From Aeromicrobium sp. (lineage in GTDB: Bacteria; Actinomycetota; Actinomycetes; Propionibacteriales; Nocardioidaceae): 8,788 nucleotides of DNA. The stretch is from the NCBI GenBank assembly GCA_023254755.1, contig JALRKU010000376.1, positions 1-8,788 of the forward strand. The letters are read 5' to 3'. Position numbers and translations under genes: made by a program. Below the pieces are notes generated by a model. It saw only the letters and a list, made by a program, of their open reading frames with translations, had not been told where the DNA came from and did not search any database. Below, one piece after another: positions 1 through 5,083 of the stretch (the first letter of the stretch is position 1; every line of letters begins with the position of its first letter).

Positions 1-252
1 GATGACCGGCAGCGGGGTGACGGCGGCGAGCATGCCCGGCAGGTGGGCCGCTCCCCCGGCGCCGGCGATGATCACCTCGAGGCCACGACCGTGCGCGTCG
101 CGGCCGTAGGCGAGCATCTCGTCGGGCATCCGGTGCGCCGACACGACGTCGGCCTCGTGCGCCACGTCGAACTCGGCCAGCGCCGTCGCCGCGGCCTCCA
201 TGGTGGGCCAGTCCGAGTCCGACCCCATGACGATCCCGACGCGCGCGCTCAT
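1..252 (-). CDS. purE: N5-carboxyaminoimidazole ribonucleotide mutase PurE (partial, C-terminus off window)
   Basis: PurE converts N5-CAIR, the product of PurK, into 4-carboxy-aminoimidazole ribonucleotide (CAIR) in cytosolic de novo purine synthesis. Only the first 84 residues are in the window; the rest lies to the left. Visible family marks are the N-terminal glycine/serine motif GSDSDWPTM (residues 10-18), SAHRMPDEM (38-46) with the conserved histidine at 40, and AGAGGAAHLPGM (63-74) of the nucleotide-binding core. These identify class I PurE. The ATG at 252-250 gives the standard N-terminus. It lies 22 nt after the purK stop, so co-transcription with purK is likely. There is no Shine-Dalgarno sequence, but TACGAT sits exactly 6 nt upstream, suggesting an additional leaderless promoter. 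Identification is very secure. Confidence 0.97.
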   Translation of the reverse strand, partial: MSARVGIVMGSDSDWPTMEAAATALAEFDVAHEADVVSAHRMPDEMLAYGRDAHGRGLEVIIAGAGGAAHLPGMLAAVTPLPVI

Positions 253-258
253 GGCGTG

Positions 259-264
259 ATCGTA
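259..264 (-). promoter_or_regulatory. Candidate -10 box of a leaderless purE promoter
   Basis: On the minus strand the purK-purE gap reads TACGAT, six bases (CACGCC), then the purE ATG. A TANNNT hexamer ending 6 nt before the start codon places +1 on the A of ATG, the known arrangement of actinobacterial leaderless genes. There is no Shine-Dalgarno sequence and no convincing -35 box. It could act in addition to read-through from purK. Confidence 0.5.
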
Positions 265-274
265 CCGAGCGGCG

Positions 275-1417
275 TCAGCCGTCGGTGAGCAGCGCGGCGG
301 CGGCGCGAGCGCGCCCGAGCACGTCGTCGAGGTCGTCGCCGGTGGCCGTCACGTGACCGACCTTCCGTCCGGGCTTGACCGGCTTGCCGTACAGGTGGAC
401 GTGCACGGTCGGGTCGGCCTCCAGCGCGGCGTCGCGGGCGGCCGGCAGGTCGGTGACCGAGCCGCCGAGCACGTTGACCATGACCGACCACGGCTGCCGG
501 GGATCGGCCGGGCCGAGCGGCAGGTCGAGCACGGCGCGGACGTGGTTCTCGAACTGGCTCGTGAACGCGCCGTCGATCGACCAGTGGCCCGTGTTGTGCG
601 GGCGCATCGCCAGCTCGTTGACCAGGATGCGCCCGTCGGTGGTCTCGTACAGCTCGACCGCGAGCACCCCCGTCACGTCGAGCTCGGTCGCGATCGTCGT
701 CGCGATCCGGCGCGCCTCGGCCGCGAGGTCCGGCGCCAGGTCGGGTGCGGGAGCGATCACCTCGAAGCAGACGCCGTCCTTCTGCCGTGACTCGACCACC
801 GGGTAGGTCACGGTGTCGCCGTTCGGCCGACGAGCGACCAGCACCGAGAGCTCACGGCGGAAGTCGACGAGCTCCTCGGCGAGCAGCTCTCGGCCCGACG
901 CGAACGGCTCGGCGAGGTCCTCGGGACCACGGACGACCCAGACGCCCTTGCCGTCGTAGCCGCCCCGCGTGGTCTTGACGACCGCCGGGTAGCCGAAGTC
1001 GTGCATGTCGTCGACCAGGTCGTCGAGGTCGTCGGAGTCGCGGCCCAGCACCTCGAACAGCGGGCACGGGATCCCCAGCAGGCTCAGCCGCACCCGCATC
1101 TCTCCCTTGTCCTGCGCGTACAGCAGCGCCTCGGGGCCAGGCCGGCAGGCGTGGCCCTCGGCCGCCAGCGTGCGCAGGTGCTCCGGTGGCACGTGCTCGT
1201 GGTCGAACGTCACGACCGGGGCATCGGCGACGGCCGTGCGCAGGTCGTCGATGCTGGTGTGGTCGCCGACCACCTGGTCGGGGATCACCTGCGCCGCGGA
1301 CACGTCGGGACCCTCGGCCAGGAGCCTCAGCCGCAGGCCGAGGCCGACCGCCGGGGGCTGCATCATCCGGGCGAGCTGTCCGCCGCCGATCACCGCGAGG
1401 TCGGGCTGGTGCGTCAC
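275..1417 (-). CDS. purK: N5-carboxyaminoimidazole ribonucleotide synthase PurK
   Basis: An ATP-grasp enzyme that carboxylates AIR with bicarbonate and ATP to N5-CAIR, feeding PurE in purine biosynthesis. The 380-residue length is normal. In order: the N-terminal GGGQLARMM (11-19), the FDHEHVP strand (71-77, equivalent to the family's acidic ExE region), the ATP-grasp lysine/glycine loop VKTTRGGYDGKG (147-158), NELAMRPHNTGHWSIDG (267-283) with metal- and substrate-binding residues, and HLYGK (341-345) in the C-terminal domain. The GTG at 1417-1415 gives the expected start just before the first glycine motif. The gene begins 22 nt after the adenylate cyclase stop and ends 22 nt before purE, so all three probably share a transcript. 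No ribosome binding site is visible. A TAGGCT hexamer 6 nt before the GTG suggests a leaderless start of its own. Confidence 0.97.
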   Translation of the reverse strand: MTHQPDLAVIGGGQLARMMQPPAVGLGLRLRLLAEGPDVSAAQVIPDQVVGDHTSIDDLRTAVADAPVVTFDHEHVPPEHLRTLAAEGHACRPGPEALLYAQDKGEMRVRLSLLGIPCPLFEVLGRDSDDLDDLVDDMHDFGYPAVVKTTRGGYDGKGVWVVRGPEDLAEPFASGRELLAEELVDFRRELSVLVARRPNGDTVTYPVVESRQKDGVCFEVIAPAPDLAPDLAAEARRIATTIATELDVTGVLAVELYETTDGRILVNELAMRPHNTGHWSIDGAFTSQFENHVRAVLDLPLGPADPRQPWSVMVNVLGGSVTDLPAARDAALEADPTVHVHLYGKPVKPGRKVGHVTATGDDLDDVLGRARAAAALLTDG

Positions 1418-1423
1418 CGCGCC

Positions 1424-1429
1424 AGCCTA
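1424..1429 (-). promoter_or_regulatory. Candidate -10 box of a leaderless purK promoter
   Basis: Minus-strand sequence TAGGCT-GGCGCG-GTG places a TANNNT hexamer 6 nt before the purK start codon, so +1 would be the G of GTG. The same TAGGCT-N6-GTG arrangement precedes the kinase gene at 7877. Any -35 element would lie inside the 3' end of the cyclase gene, where I see no good match to TTGACA. Confidence 0.55.
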
Positions 1430-1439
1430 TCGGCGCGGG

Positions 1440-2456
1440 TCAGGTGGACCGGAAGGTGCGTCGCTCGCTGACCGTGATGGGCGAGACGAGGCCGAATCCG
1501 CGGAGGGACCTCGGCGGCAGCGTGCGCTGCTCGAACTCCGCCCCCAGCTGCGACGCGGTCGCCTCGTCGACCAGCAGACGGTTGCTGCGCGCGACGCCGG
1601 TGAGCCGCGCCGCGAGGTTGACCGGGGGGCCGAACACGTCGCCCATCCGGCTCAGGACCGATCCCGTCGCCAGACCCACCTTGACGTCGGGGATGCTCGT
1701 GCGGCCCGCCATGTGCGCGATGAGGTCGAGCGCGATCCGAGCGCCCTTCGACGCGTCGTCGGCCGTGAAGAGCACCGCGTCGCCGAGCGTCTTGATGACC
1801 CGGCCGCCACCCTCGGTCACGACGTCGGTGCACTCGTCCTCGAAGTCCTCGACCAGGTGGCCGAGCGCGTCCTCGTCGAGGTCGTTGCTCAACGACGTGA
1901 ACCGGCTCAGGTCGACGAAGCCGACCGTCAGGTACGACGAGAGCAGCTCCTCCTCGGTGGCGCCGAGGGCCTCGATGCGCGCCGCGGCCGCCGCGAGGTG
2001 GCGCCGCCACGCGTAGAGCATCAGCTGCTCGAACCCGGGCGCGGCGAGCCGCGCCAGCTCGACCGCCCGCTCGAGCCGGCTGTCGGCCTTGCCGACCGAC
2101 ACGTCGCGCTCGACCTGCTCGACCAGCGCCTCGACCTGCCAGTCCGCCAGCCGCGACATCGTGCGCCCCAGCGCCCGGGTCATCCGGTACACGGTCTGCT
2201 CGTCGAGCAGGCCGGTCTCCATCGCGTCGCGCACCGAGTCCAGCGCCGCCACGTCGTGCCGGCCGAACGCCGCGGCGCCCGCGACCTCGGGGAAGCCCAG
2301 GGCCCGCCACAGCCGTCGGGCCTCCTCGTAGTCGAAGTCGCCCTGCTGCGAGACCTGCTCCCCGGTGAGCTCGGCGTCGGAGCCCAGGATCAGCCGGACG
2401 AGCTGCTCGCGCAGGTGCGTCCGGTCGACCGGTGCCGGTGGGTCAGACGGACTCAT
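1440..2456 (-). CDS. Class III adenylate cyclase with N-terminal regulatory domain (Rv1264 type)
   Basis: Probably makes cyclic AMP from ATP in the cytoplasm. The 338 residues contain no membrane segment. Residues about 10-165 form a helical N-terminal domain like the autoinhibitory, pH-responsive domain of mycobacterial Rv1264. Residues about 175-330 are the cyclase catalytic domain. All key catalytic positions are present: metal-binding Asp182 (FVDLSRFTSLS) and Asp226 (KTLGDAV), adenine-selecting Lys222 and Asp273 (GDVFGPPVN), and transition-state Asn280 and Arg284 (NLAARL). It should therefore be active as a homodimer and prefer ATP. Its ATG lies within the end of the PH-domain gene (14-nt overlap, different frame) and has no clear ribosome binding site, so translation is probably coupled. 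The gene ends 22 nt before purK. The enzyme class is secure; the pH response is inferred only from family resemblance. Confidence 0.9.
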   Translation of the reverse strand: MSPSDPPAPVDRTHLREQLVRLILGSDAELTGEQVSQQGDFDYEEARRLWRALGFPEVAGAAAFGRHDVAALDSVRDAMETGLLDEQTVYRMTRALGRTMSRLADWQVEALVEQVERDVSVGKADSRLERAVELARLAAPGFEQLMLYAWRRHLAAAAARIEALGATEEELLSSYLTVGFVDLSRFTSLSNDLDEDALGHLVEDFEDECTDVVTEGGGRVIKTLGDAVLFTADDASKGARIALDLIAHMAGRTSIPDVKVGLATGSVLSRMGDVFGPPVNLAARLTGVARSNRLLVDEATASQLGAEFEQRTLPPRSLRGFGLVSPITVSERRTFRST

Positions 2457-2955
2457 CGCGTCCGGACGTGCCGTGGGCCTCCATCACCAGGTTGCTCACG
2501 GTGCGGTGGAAGGCCTCGATGCCGGGGATGTCGTCGAGCCGCAGGCCAGACTGCTCGCTGGCGTCGTGGATGACGAGCGTCCCGCAGCCGAGGATGCGGT
2601 CGTTGAGGTTCTTCTCGAACGCGACGTCGTTGATGCGGCTGAGCGGGATGACGCGGCCCGAGCGGGTCAGGATGCCCTTCTGCTCGACGATGCGCTTGTT
2701 GGTGAGCGTGTAGGTCCAGGTGATCCAGCGCAGCCACGGCAGGACCGACCCCGCGACGATGAGCACCAGGCCCAGGGCGAGCACGACCCACCTGAGGTTG
2801 CCCCCCGCGGCGTCGCCCACGACCTTCATCAGGAATCCCGTCGCGCCGGCCACGACCAGCAGGATGAGGAACGGCAGGATCAGCACCTTCACGTGGGTGC
2901 GCGTCGTGGCGATCGTCTGCTCGCCGTCGATCATCAGCTTGCGGGGCAACGTCAT
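2443..2955 (-). CDS. Membrane protein with two TM helices and a bacterial PH domain (Rv3278c-like)
   Basis: A 170-residue protein with two hydrophobic helices at about 22-46 and 55-78. A C-terminal bacterial PH-like domain (bPH2/DUF304 family) spans about 80-160. Typical of that domain are YTLTNKRIVEQKGILTRSG (82-100), the IPLSRINDV strand (103-111) and a GCGTLVIHDAS segment (123-133). The PH-like domain probably faces the cytoplasm. Its molecular function is unknown; bPH2 proteins are membrane-associated and lipid binding has only been suggested. The ATG at 2955 follows the birA stop by 39 nt. The stop codon lies inside the cyclase gene. A homologue next to birA and near purK is, as I recall, also found in mycobacteria. 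CAGACT lies 6 nt before the ATG, a weak leaderless-type -10. The family is clear, the role is not. Confidence 0.88.
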   Translation of the reverse strand: MTLPRKLMIDGEQTIATTRTHVKVLILPFLILLVVAGATGFLMKVVGDAAGGNLRWVVLALGLVLIVAGSVLPWLRWITWTYTLTNKRIVEQKGILTRSGRVIPLSRINDVAFEKNLNDRILGCGTLVIHDASEQSGLRLDDIPGIEAFHRTVSNLVMEAHGTSGRDESV

Positions 2956-2961
2956 GGCGGA

Positions 2962-2967
2962 AGTCTG
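2962..2967 (-). promoter_or_regulatory. Weak candidate -10 (CAGACT) before the PH-domain gene
   Basis: CAGACT-TCCGCC-ATG on the minus strand has the two most important -10 bases (A at second, T at last position) and the 6-nt leaderless spacing, but lacks the first T. No Shine-Dalgarno sequence is present. This is listed because it matches the spacing seen at purE, purK and the kinase gene; alone it would be unconvincing. Confidence 0.25.
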
Positions 2968-2994
2968 TCACGCCGGGCCGGTACGGGGGTGCTT

Positions 2995-3792
2995 TCAGGG
3001 CCGGATCGGCCGGACGTGCGTGACGTCTCCGGCGCTGACCGCGCGCCCGGCCACGACGAGCCGGCCGTGCTGGTCGATCGTCTCGGCGACGCCCACCAGG
3101 TCGGAGCCGTCGGGCAGCTGGACCCGGACCGTGCTGCCGACCGTTCCGCAGCGCTCGAGGTAGCGGCGGCGCAGGGTCGGCGTGGGGTCACCGCCGTCGG
3201 TCAGCCACGCCCGGTACAGCCGCTCCAGGTGGTCGAGCAGGACGGCGAGCACGGCCGTGCGATCGGTCTCGTGGGCACCGGCGAGCAGCAGCGACGTGGC
3301 GGTGGGCACCGGCAGCTCGGACTCGGTGAGCGCGACGTTGAGCCCGACCCCGACGACGGCTGCAGGACCCGTCGGCGTCTCGACGCGCTCCAGCAGGATC
3401 CCTGCCAGCTTGCGGTCCTCGACCAGCACGTCGTTGGGCCACTTGAGCGTGCTCCGGACGCCGAGGTCGTCGGCGGCGGCGTCGACCGCGAGCCCGGCGA
3501 GGAGCGGCAGCCACACCCAGGCGCCCGGGGGCACGTCCGGGCGCAGCACGACGGAGACGGCGACGGCCGCACCGGGCACGGTCTCCCAGGTCCGGTCGAG
3601 CCGCCCGCGTCCGGCGACCTGACGCTCGGTCGTCACGACCAGGCCCTCTGCGGCGCCGTCGCGGGCGGCCGCGGCGGCGTCGGCGTTCGTGCTGCCGGTC
3701 GACTCCGAGACCCGGACCTCGGTCCACGTGCGCCCCGGCCCGGTCAGCGCGGAGGTCAGGACGGAGGCGTCGATCGGGCGGCGTGCGGTCAC
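2995..3792 (-). CDS. birA: Biotin--[acetyl-CoA-carboxylase] ligase BirA (class I, no HTH domain)
   Basis: Activates biotin with ATP to biotinoyl-AMP and transfers it to the lysine of biotin carboxyl carrier domains of acyl-CoA and pyruvate carboxylases. The 265 residues include STNADA (34-39), the biotinoyl-AMP loop GRGRLDRTWE (61-70), the catalytic KWPNDVLVEDRKLAGIL (117-133) and GVGLNVAL (148-155). A C-terminal SH3-like domain runs from about 215. It starts directly before the catalytic domain and lacks the N-terminal winged helix of E. coli BirA, so it should not be a transcriptional repressor. I chose the GTG at 3792, with GAGG 8 nt upstream. An in-frame ATG at 3810 would add six residues and cannot be excluded. 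A much longer frame-open extension to 4236 overlaps maf on the other strand and is not credible. The gene is divergent from maf. Confidence 0.95.
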   Translation of the reverse strand: MTARRPIDASVLTSALTGPGRTWTEVRVSESTGSTNADAAAAARDGAAEGLVVTTERQVAGRGRLDRTWETVPGAAVAVSVVLRPDVPPGAWVWLPLLAGLAVDAAADDLGVRSTLKWPNDVLVEDRKLAGILLERVETPTGPAAVVGVGLNVALTESELPVPTATSLLLAGAHETDRTAVLAVLLDHLERLYRAWLTDGGDPTPTLRRRYLERCGTVGSTVRVQLPDGSDLVGVAETIDQHGRLVVAGRAVSAGDVTHVRPIRP

Positions 3793-3850
3793 GGGCTCAG
3801 CCTCACACATCGCCCGTGCGGCATCATCGCCCTGAACGAGGAGGAACCGG
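3793..3850. promoter_or_regulatory. birA-maf divergent promoter region
   Basis: These 58 bp must carry the 5' signals of both genes. For maf, GAGGAGGA (3838-3845) is a strong ribosome binding site. CATCAT (3822-3827) is a possible -10, without a good -35. For birA, GAGGCT lies 6 nt before the GTG (3799-3804, minus strand) and could be read either as a weak leaderless -10 or as part of a GTGAGG ribosome binding site. Two direct copies of CATCGCCC (3808-3815 and 3825-3832) lie 17 bp apart in the middle. No textbook promoter is visible, so exact start sites are uncertain. Confidence 0.4.
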
Positions 3851-4438
3851 ATGAGAGTCGTCCTGGCGTCGCAGTCACCCGCCCGACTCGCCACCTTGCG
3901 GTCGGCGGGGATCGAGCCCGAGGTCGTCGTGTCCGGCGTCGACGAGGAGCAGGTGCAGTCGACCGATCCCGCGAACCTGGCCGCCGCGCTGGCCCAGCTG
4001 AAGTGCCGGACCGTCGCGGAGCAGGTGGGGGCGGACGCCCTGGTGATCGGCTGCGACTCGGTGCTGGCCTTCGACGGCGAGATCCTCGGCAAGCCCACGG
4101 GCCCCGACGACGCCGCTGCTCGGTGGCGGCGGATGCGGGGCTCGTCCGGCGTCCTCCACACGGGCCACTGCGTGCGCCTGCACGGCGAGGAGTTCGTCGA
4201 GGCCGCGGCCACCGTCGTGCACTTCGCCGACGTCACCGACGCCGAGATCGACGCCTACGTCGCGACGGGCGAACCGCTCCACGTGGCGGGCGCGTTCACG
4301 ATCGACGGCCTCGGTGGAGCGTTCGTGCGCGGCATCGAGGGCGACCACCACAACGTCGTGGGGCTGTCGCTGCCGCTGCTGCGCGACCTCGTCGGCGACC
4401 TCGGCGTGCCCTGGCACACGCTCTGGAACCGCGCCTAG
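3851..4438 (+). CDS. maf: Maf family nucleoside triphosphate pyrophosphatase
   Basis: Maf proteins hydrolyse non-canonical or pyrimidine nucleoside triphosphates (dTTP/UTP or modified bases, depending on subfamily) to the monophosphate and pyrophosphate, and are linked to nucleotide-pool cleaning and septum control. The 195-residue length is normal. Diagnostic parts are LASQSPARL (5-13), the DEE after strand 2 (31-33), CDSVLAFDGEILGKP (68-82) with the catalytic aspartate at 69, the SSGVLHTGH segment (98-106), and the C-terminal AGAFTIDGLGGAFVRGIEG (146-164) followed by NVVGLSLPLLR (168-178). The RVAG/HVAG-FT-DGLGG form is that of mycobacterial Rv3282 as I remember it, and lacks the lysine of E. 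coli YhdE, so substrate preference should not be copied from YhdE. A strong GAGGAGGA ribosome binding site fixes the start. The stop shares a CTAG with that of the opposing gene. Confidence 0.94.
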   Translation: MRVVLASQSPARLATLRSAGIEPEVVVSGVDEEQVQSTDPANLAAALAQLKCRTVAEQVGADALVIGCDSVLAFDGEILGKPTGPDDAAARWRRMRGSSGVLHTGHCVRLHGEEFVEAAATVVHFADVTDAEIDAYVATGEPLHVAGAFTIDGLGGAFVRGIEGDHHNVVGLSLPLLRDLVGDLGVPWHTLWNRA

Positions 4439-4956
4439 CGGTCGGCGGCGGAGGGCACGTCGCCCAGCAGGGCGACCGCGTCGTCGACCCGGCCCGCCCC
4501 GTACGCCCGGAGCAGGTCCGCGATCTCCGGCCACCGGTCCTCGATGGCCCGGGCGGCGGCCAGCACGTCGGTCGCACCGACGCGCCGGCGGAACGACGCC
4601 TGCACCAGCTCGGCGGCCTCGAGGCGGGACGTGCGGCGGCTCGTCCCGGTCAGCACCTCGCCCGCCGATCCTGCCGCCCTGACCTGCTCGAGGGCCGTCT
4701 CGACGTCGAGCCGCCCGGCCGCCACGTGGTCGCTGACCTCGACCAGCACCCGAAGCCGCTGGGCGGCCGCCGGGTTGCCGATCTTGATGCGATGACCCGT
4801 CATGACCTGCGAGAGCATCGGGGCGGACATGCCGAGGACGGTGGCGACGCGAGCCTGGGACAGCCCGAGCACGGCCCGGCACCGGTCGACGATGTCGCGC
4901 AGCGGCTCGCCGTAGATCTCGCGCTGCGCGACGCGGTTCGCCTCGACGTCGGCCAC
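4435..4956 (-). CDS. XRE-like helix-turn-helix DNA-binding protein
   Basis: A 173-residue soluble protein. Residues about 17-60 form a lambda-repressor/XRE-type helix-turn-helix: LGLSQARVATVLGMSAPMLSQVMTGHR (30-56) has the SQ at the start of helix 2 and the small-residue turn before the recognition helix. The following region (65-95) is helical. A basic linker (105-111) leads to a C-terminal helical domain (112-165) that may serve oligomerisation. I do not recognise the C-terminal part. The GTG at 4956 is chosen because GGGAGGAGAG (4960-4969) stands just upstream. The open frame continues to 5247 but would cross the divergent promoter and VWA gene. It faces away from the VWA gene across a region with three dyad sequences, so autoregulation and control of the VWA gene are likely but inferred. 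Its stop overlaps that of maf tail to tail. Confidence 0.85.
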   Translation of the reverse strand: MADVEANRVAQREIYGEPLRDIVDRCRAVLGLSQARVATVLGMSAPMLSQVMTGHRIKIGNPAAAQRLRVLVEVSDHVAAGRLDVETALEQVRAAGSAGEVLTGTSRRTSRLEAAELVQASFRRRVGATDVLAAARAIEDRWPEIADLLRAYGAGRVDDAVALLGDVPSAADR

Positions 4957-4995
4957 GATCTCTCCTCCCGCCGATGTTTGCAGACGTGAACGACT

Positions 4996-5009
4996 CCATG
5001 TTGACATGG
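4996..5009. repeat. Perfect 14-bp dyad CCATGTTGACATGG, candidate operator
   Basis: CCATGT and ACATGG are exact reverse complements separated by TG. The dyad contains the whole -35 hexamer TTGACA (5001-5006) of the VWA promoter. A 14-bp dyad with arms in successive major grooves is the usual size for a dimeric XRE-type repressor. Binding here would block RNA polymerase. The natural candidate binder is the protein encoded at 4435-4956, which is inference from position only. Confidence 0.55.
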
Positions 5010-5028
5010 CGTCGAATCGGCGTACAGA
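5001..5028 (+). promoter_or_regulatory. Sigma-70-type promoter of the VWA gene
   Basis: TTGACA (5001-5006) is a perfect -35 box. TACAGA (5023-5028) follows after 16 bp; the overlapping CAGACT (5025-5030) at 18 bp is an alternative -10. Transcription would begin near 5035, giving a leader of roughly 50 nt before the ATG at 5084. The -35 is the only consensus one seen in the window. Confidence 0.6.
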
Positions 5029-5033
5029 CTGGG

Positions 5034-5054
5034 AAACGCGTTTGCTAGTGCAAA
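5034..5054. repeat. Two overlapping dyads (AAACGCGTTT and TTTGC-tagt-GCAAA) at the predicted VWA transcription start
   Basis: AAACGCGTTT (5034-5043) is a perfect 10-bp palindrome. It shares its TTT with a second inverted repeat, TTTGC (5041-5045) and GCAAA (5050-5054) around a 4-nt spacer. They lie around the expected +1 and in the early leader, so they could be operator sites or, for the second, a small RNA hairpin. A degenerate copy, TTTGC-agac-GTGAA, occurs at 4977-4990, 64 bp away (about six helical turns), near the regulator gene. Confidence 0.4.
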
Positions 5055-5083
5055 TACCTGACGACGACACGCCTGGGGGAACG

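Larger units (their letters stand above)
4957..5083. promoter_or_regulatory. Divergent control region between the XRE regulator and the VWA gene
   Basis: The largest non-coding stretch in the window (127 bp), visibly more AT-rich than its surroundings. It holds ribosome binding sites for both flanking genes (GGGAGGAGAG at 4960-4969 minus; GGGGGA at 5075-5080 plus), a consensus-like promoter for the VWA gene and three dyad elements listed separately. For the leftward regulator gene no good promoter is obvious; AAACAT about 20 nt before its start is a poor -10 candidate. Confidence 0.7.

Noticed and set aside
1005..2573. 522-codon plus-strand open frame across purK and the cyclase
   Set aside because: Both underlying minus-strand genes have full sets of catalytic motifs; the plus-strand translation is Arg-rich and meaningless.
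3793..4236. Extended N-terminus of BirA to 4236
   Set aside because: The extra 148 codons overlap maf on the other strand and do not resemble the winged-helix domain of E. coli BirA. GTG at 3792 gives a normal class I enzyme.
4435..4956. XRE protein as antitoxin of a toxin-antitoxin pair
   Set aside because: No small toxin-like gene is adjacent: its neighbours are maf, tail to tail, and the divergent 629-residue VWA protein.
2365..4989. Long open frame of 874 codons on the plus strand
   Set aside because: It runs antisense to the PH and birA genes, out of frame through maf, and over the XRE gene. Its translation is Arg/Asp/Gly-rich low-complexity sequence with no family resemblance; it is a product of high GC content.
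5006..5083. Upstream ATG at 5006 for the VWA protein
   Set aside because: This ATG uses the last base of the TTGACA box, so it would precede the transcription start, and it would bury the signal peptide behind 26 polar residues.
4957..5083. Small RNA gene or riboswitch in the largest intergenic region
   Set aside because: At 127 bp with promoter, operator-like dyads and two ribosome binding sites, the space is accounted for; only one 5-bp stem is visible and no known riboswitch core is recognised.
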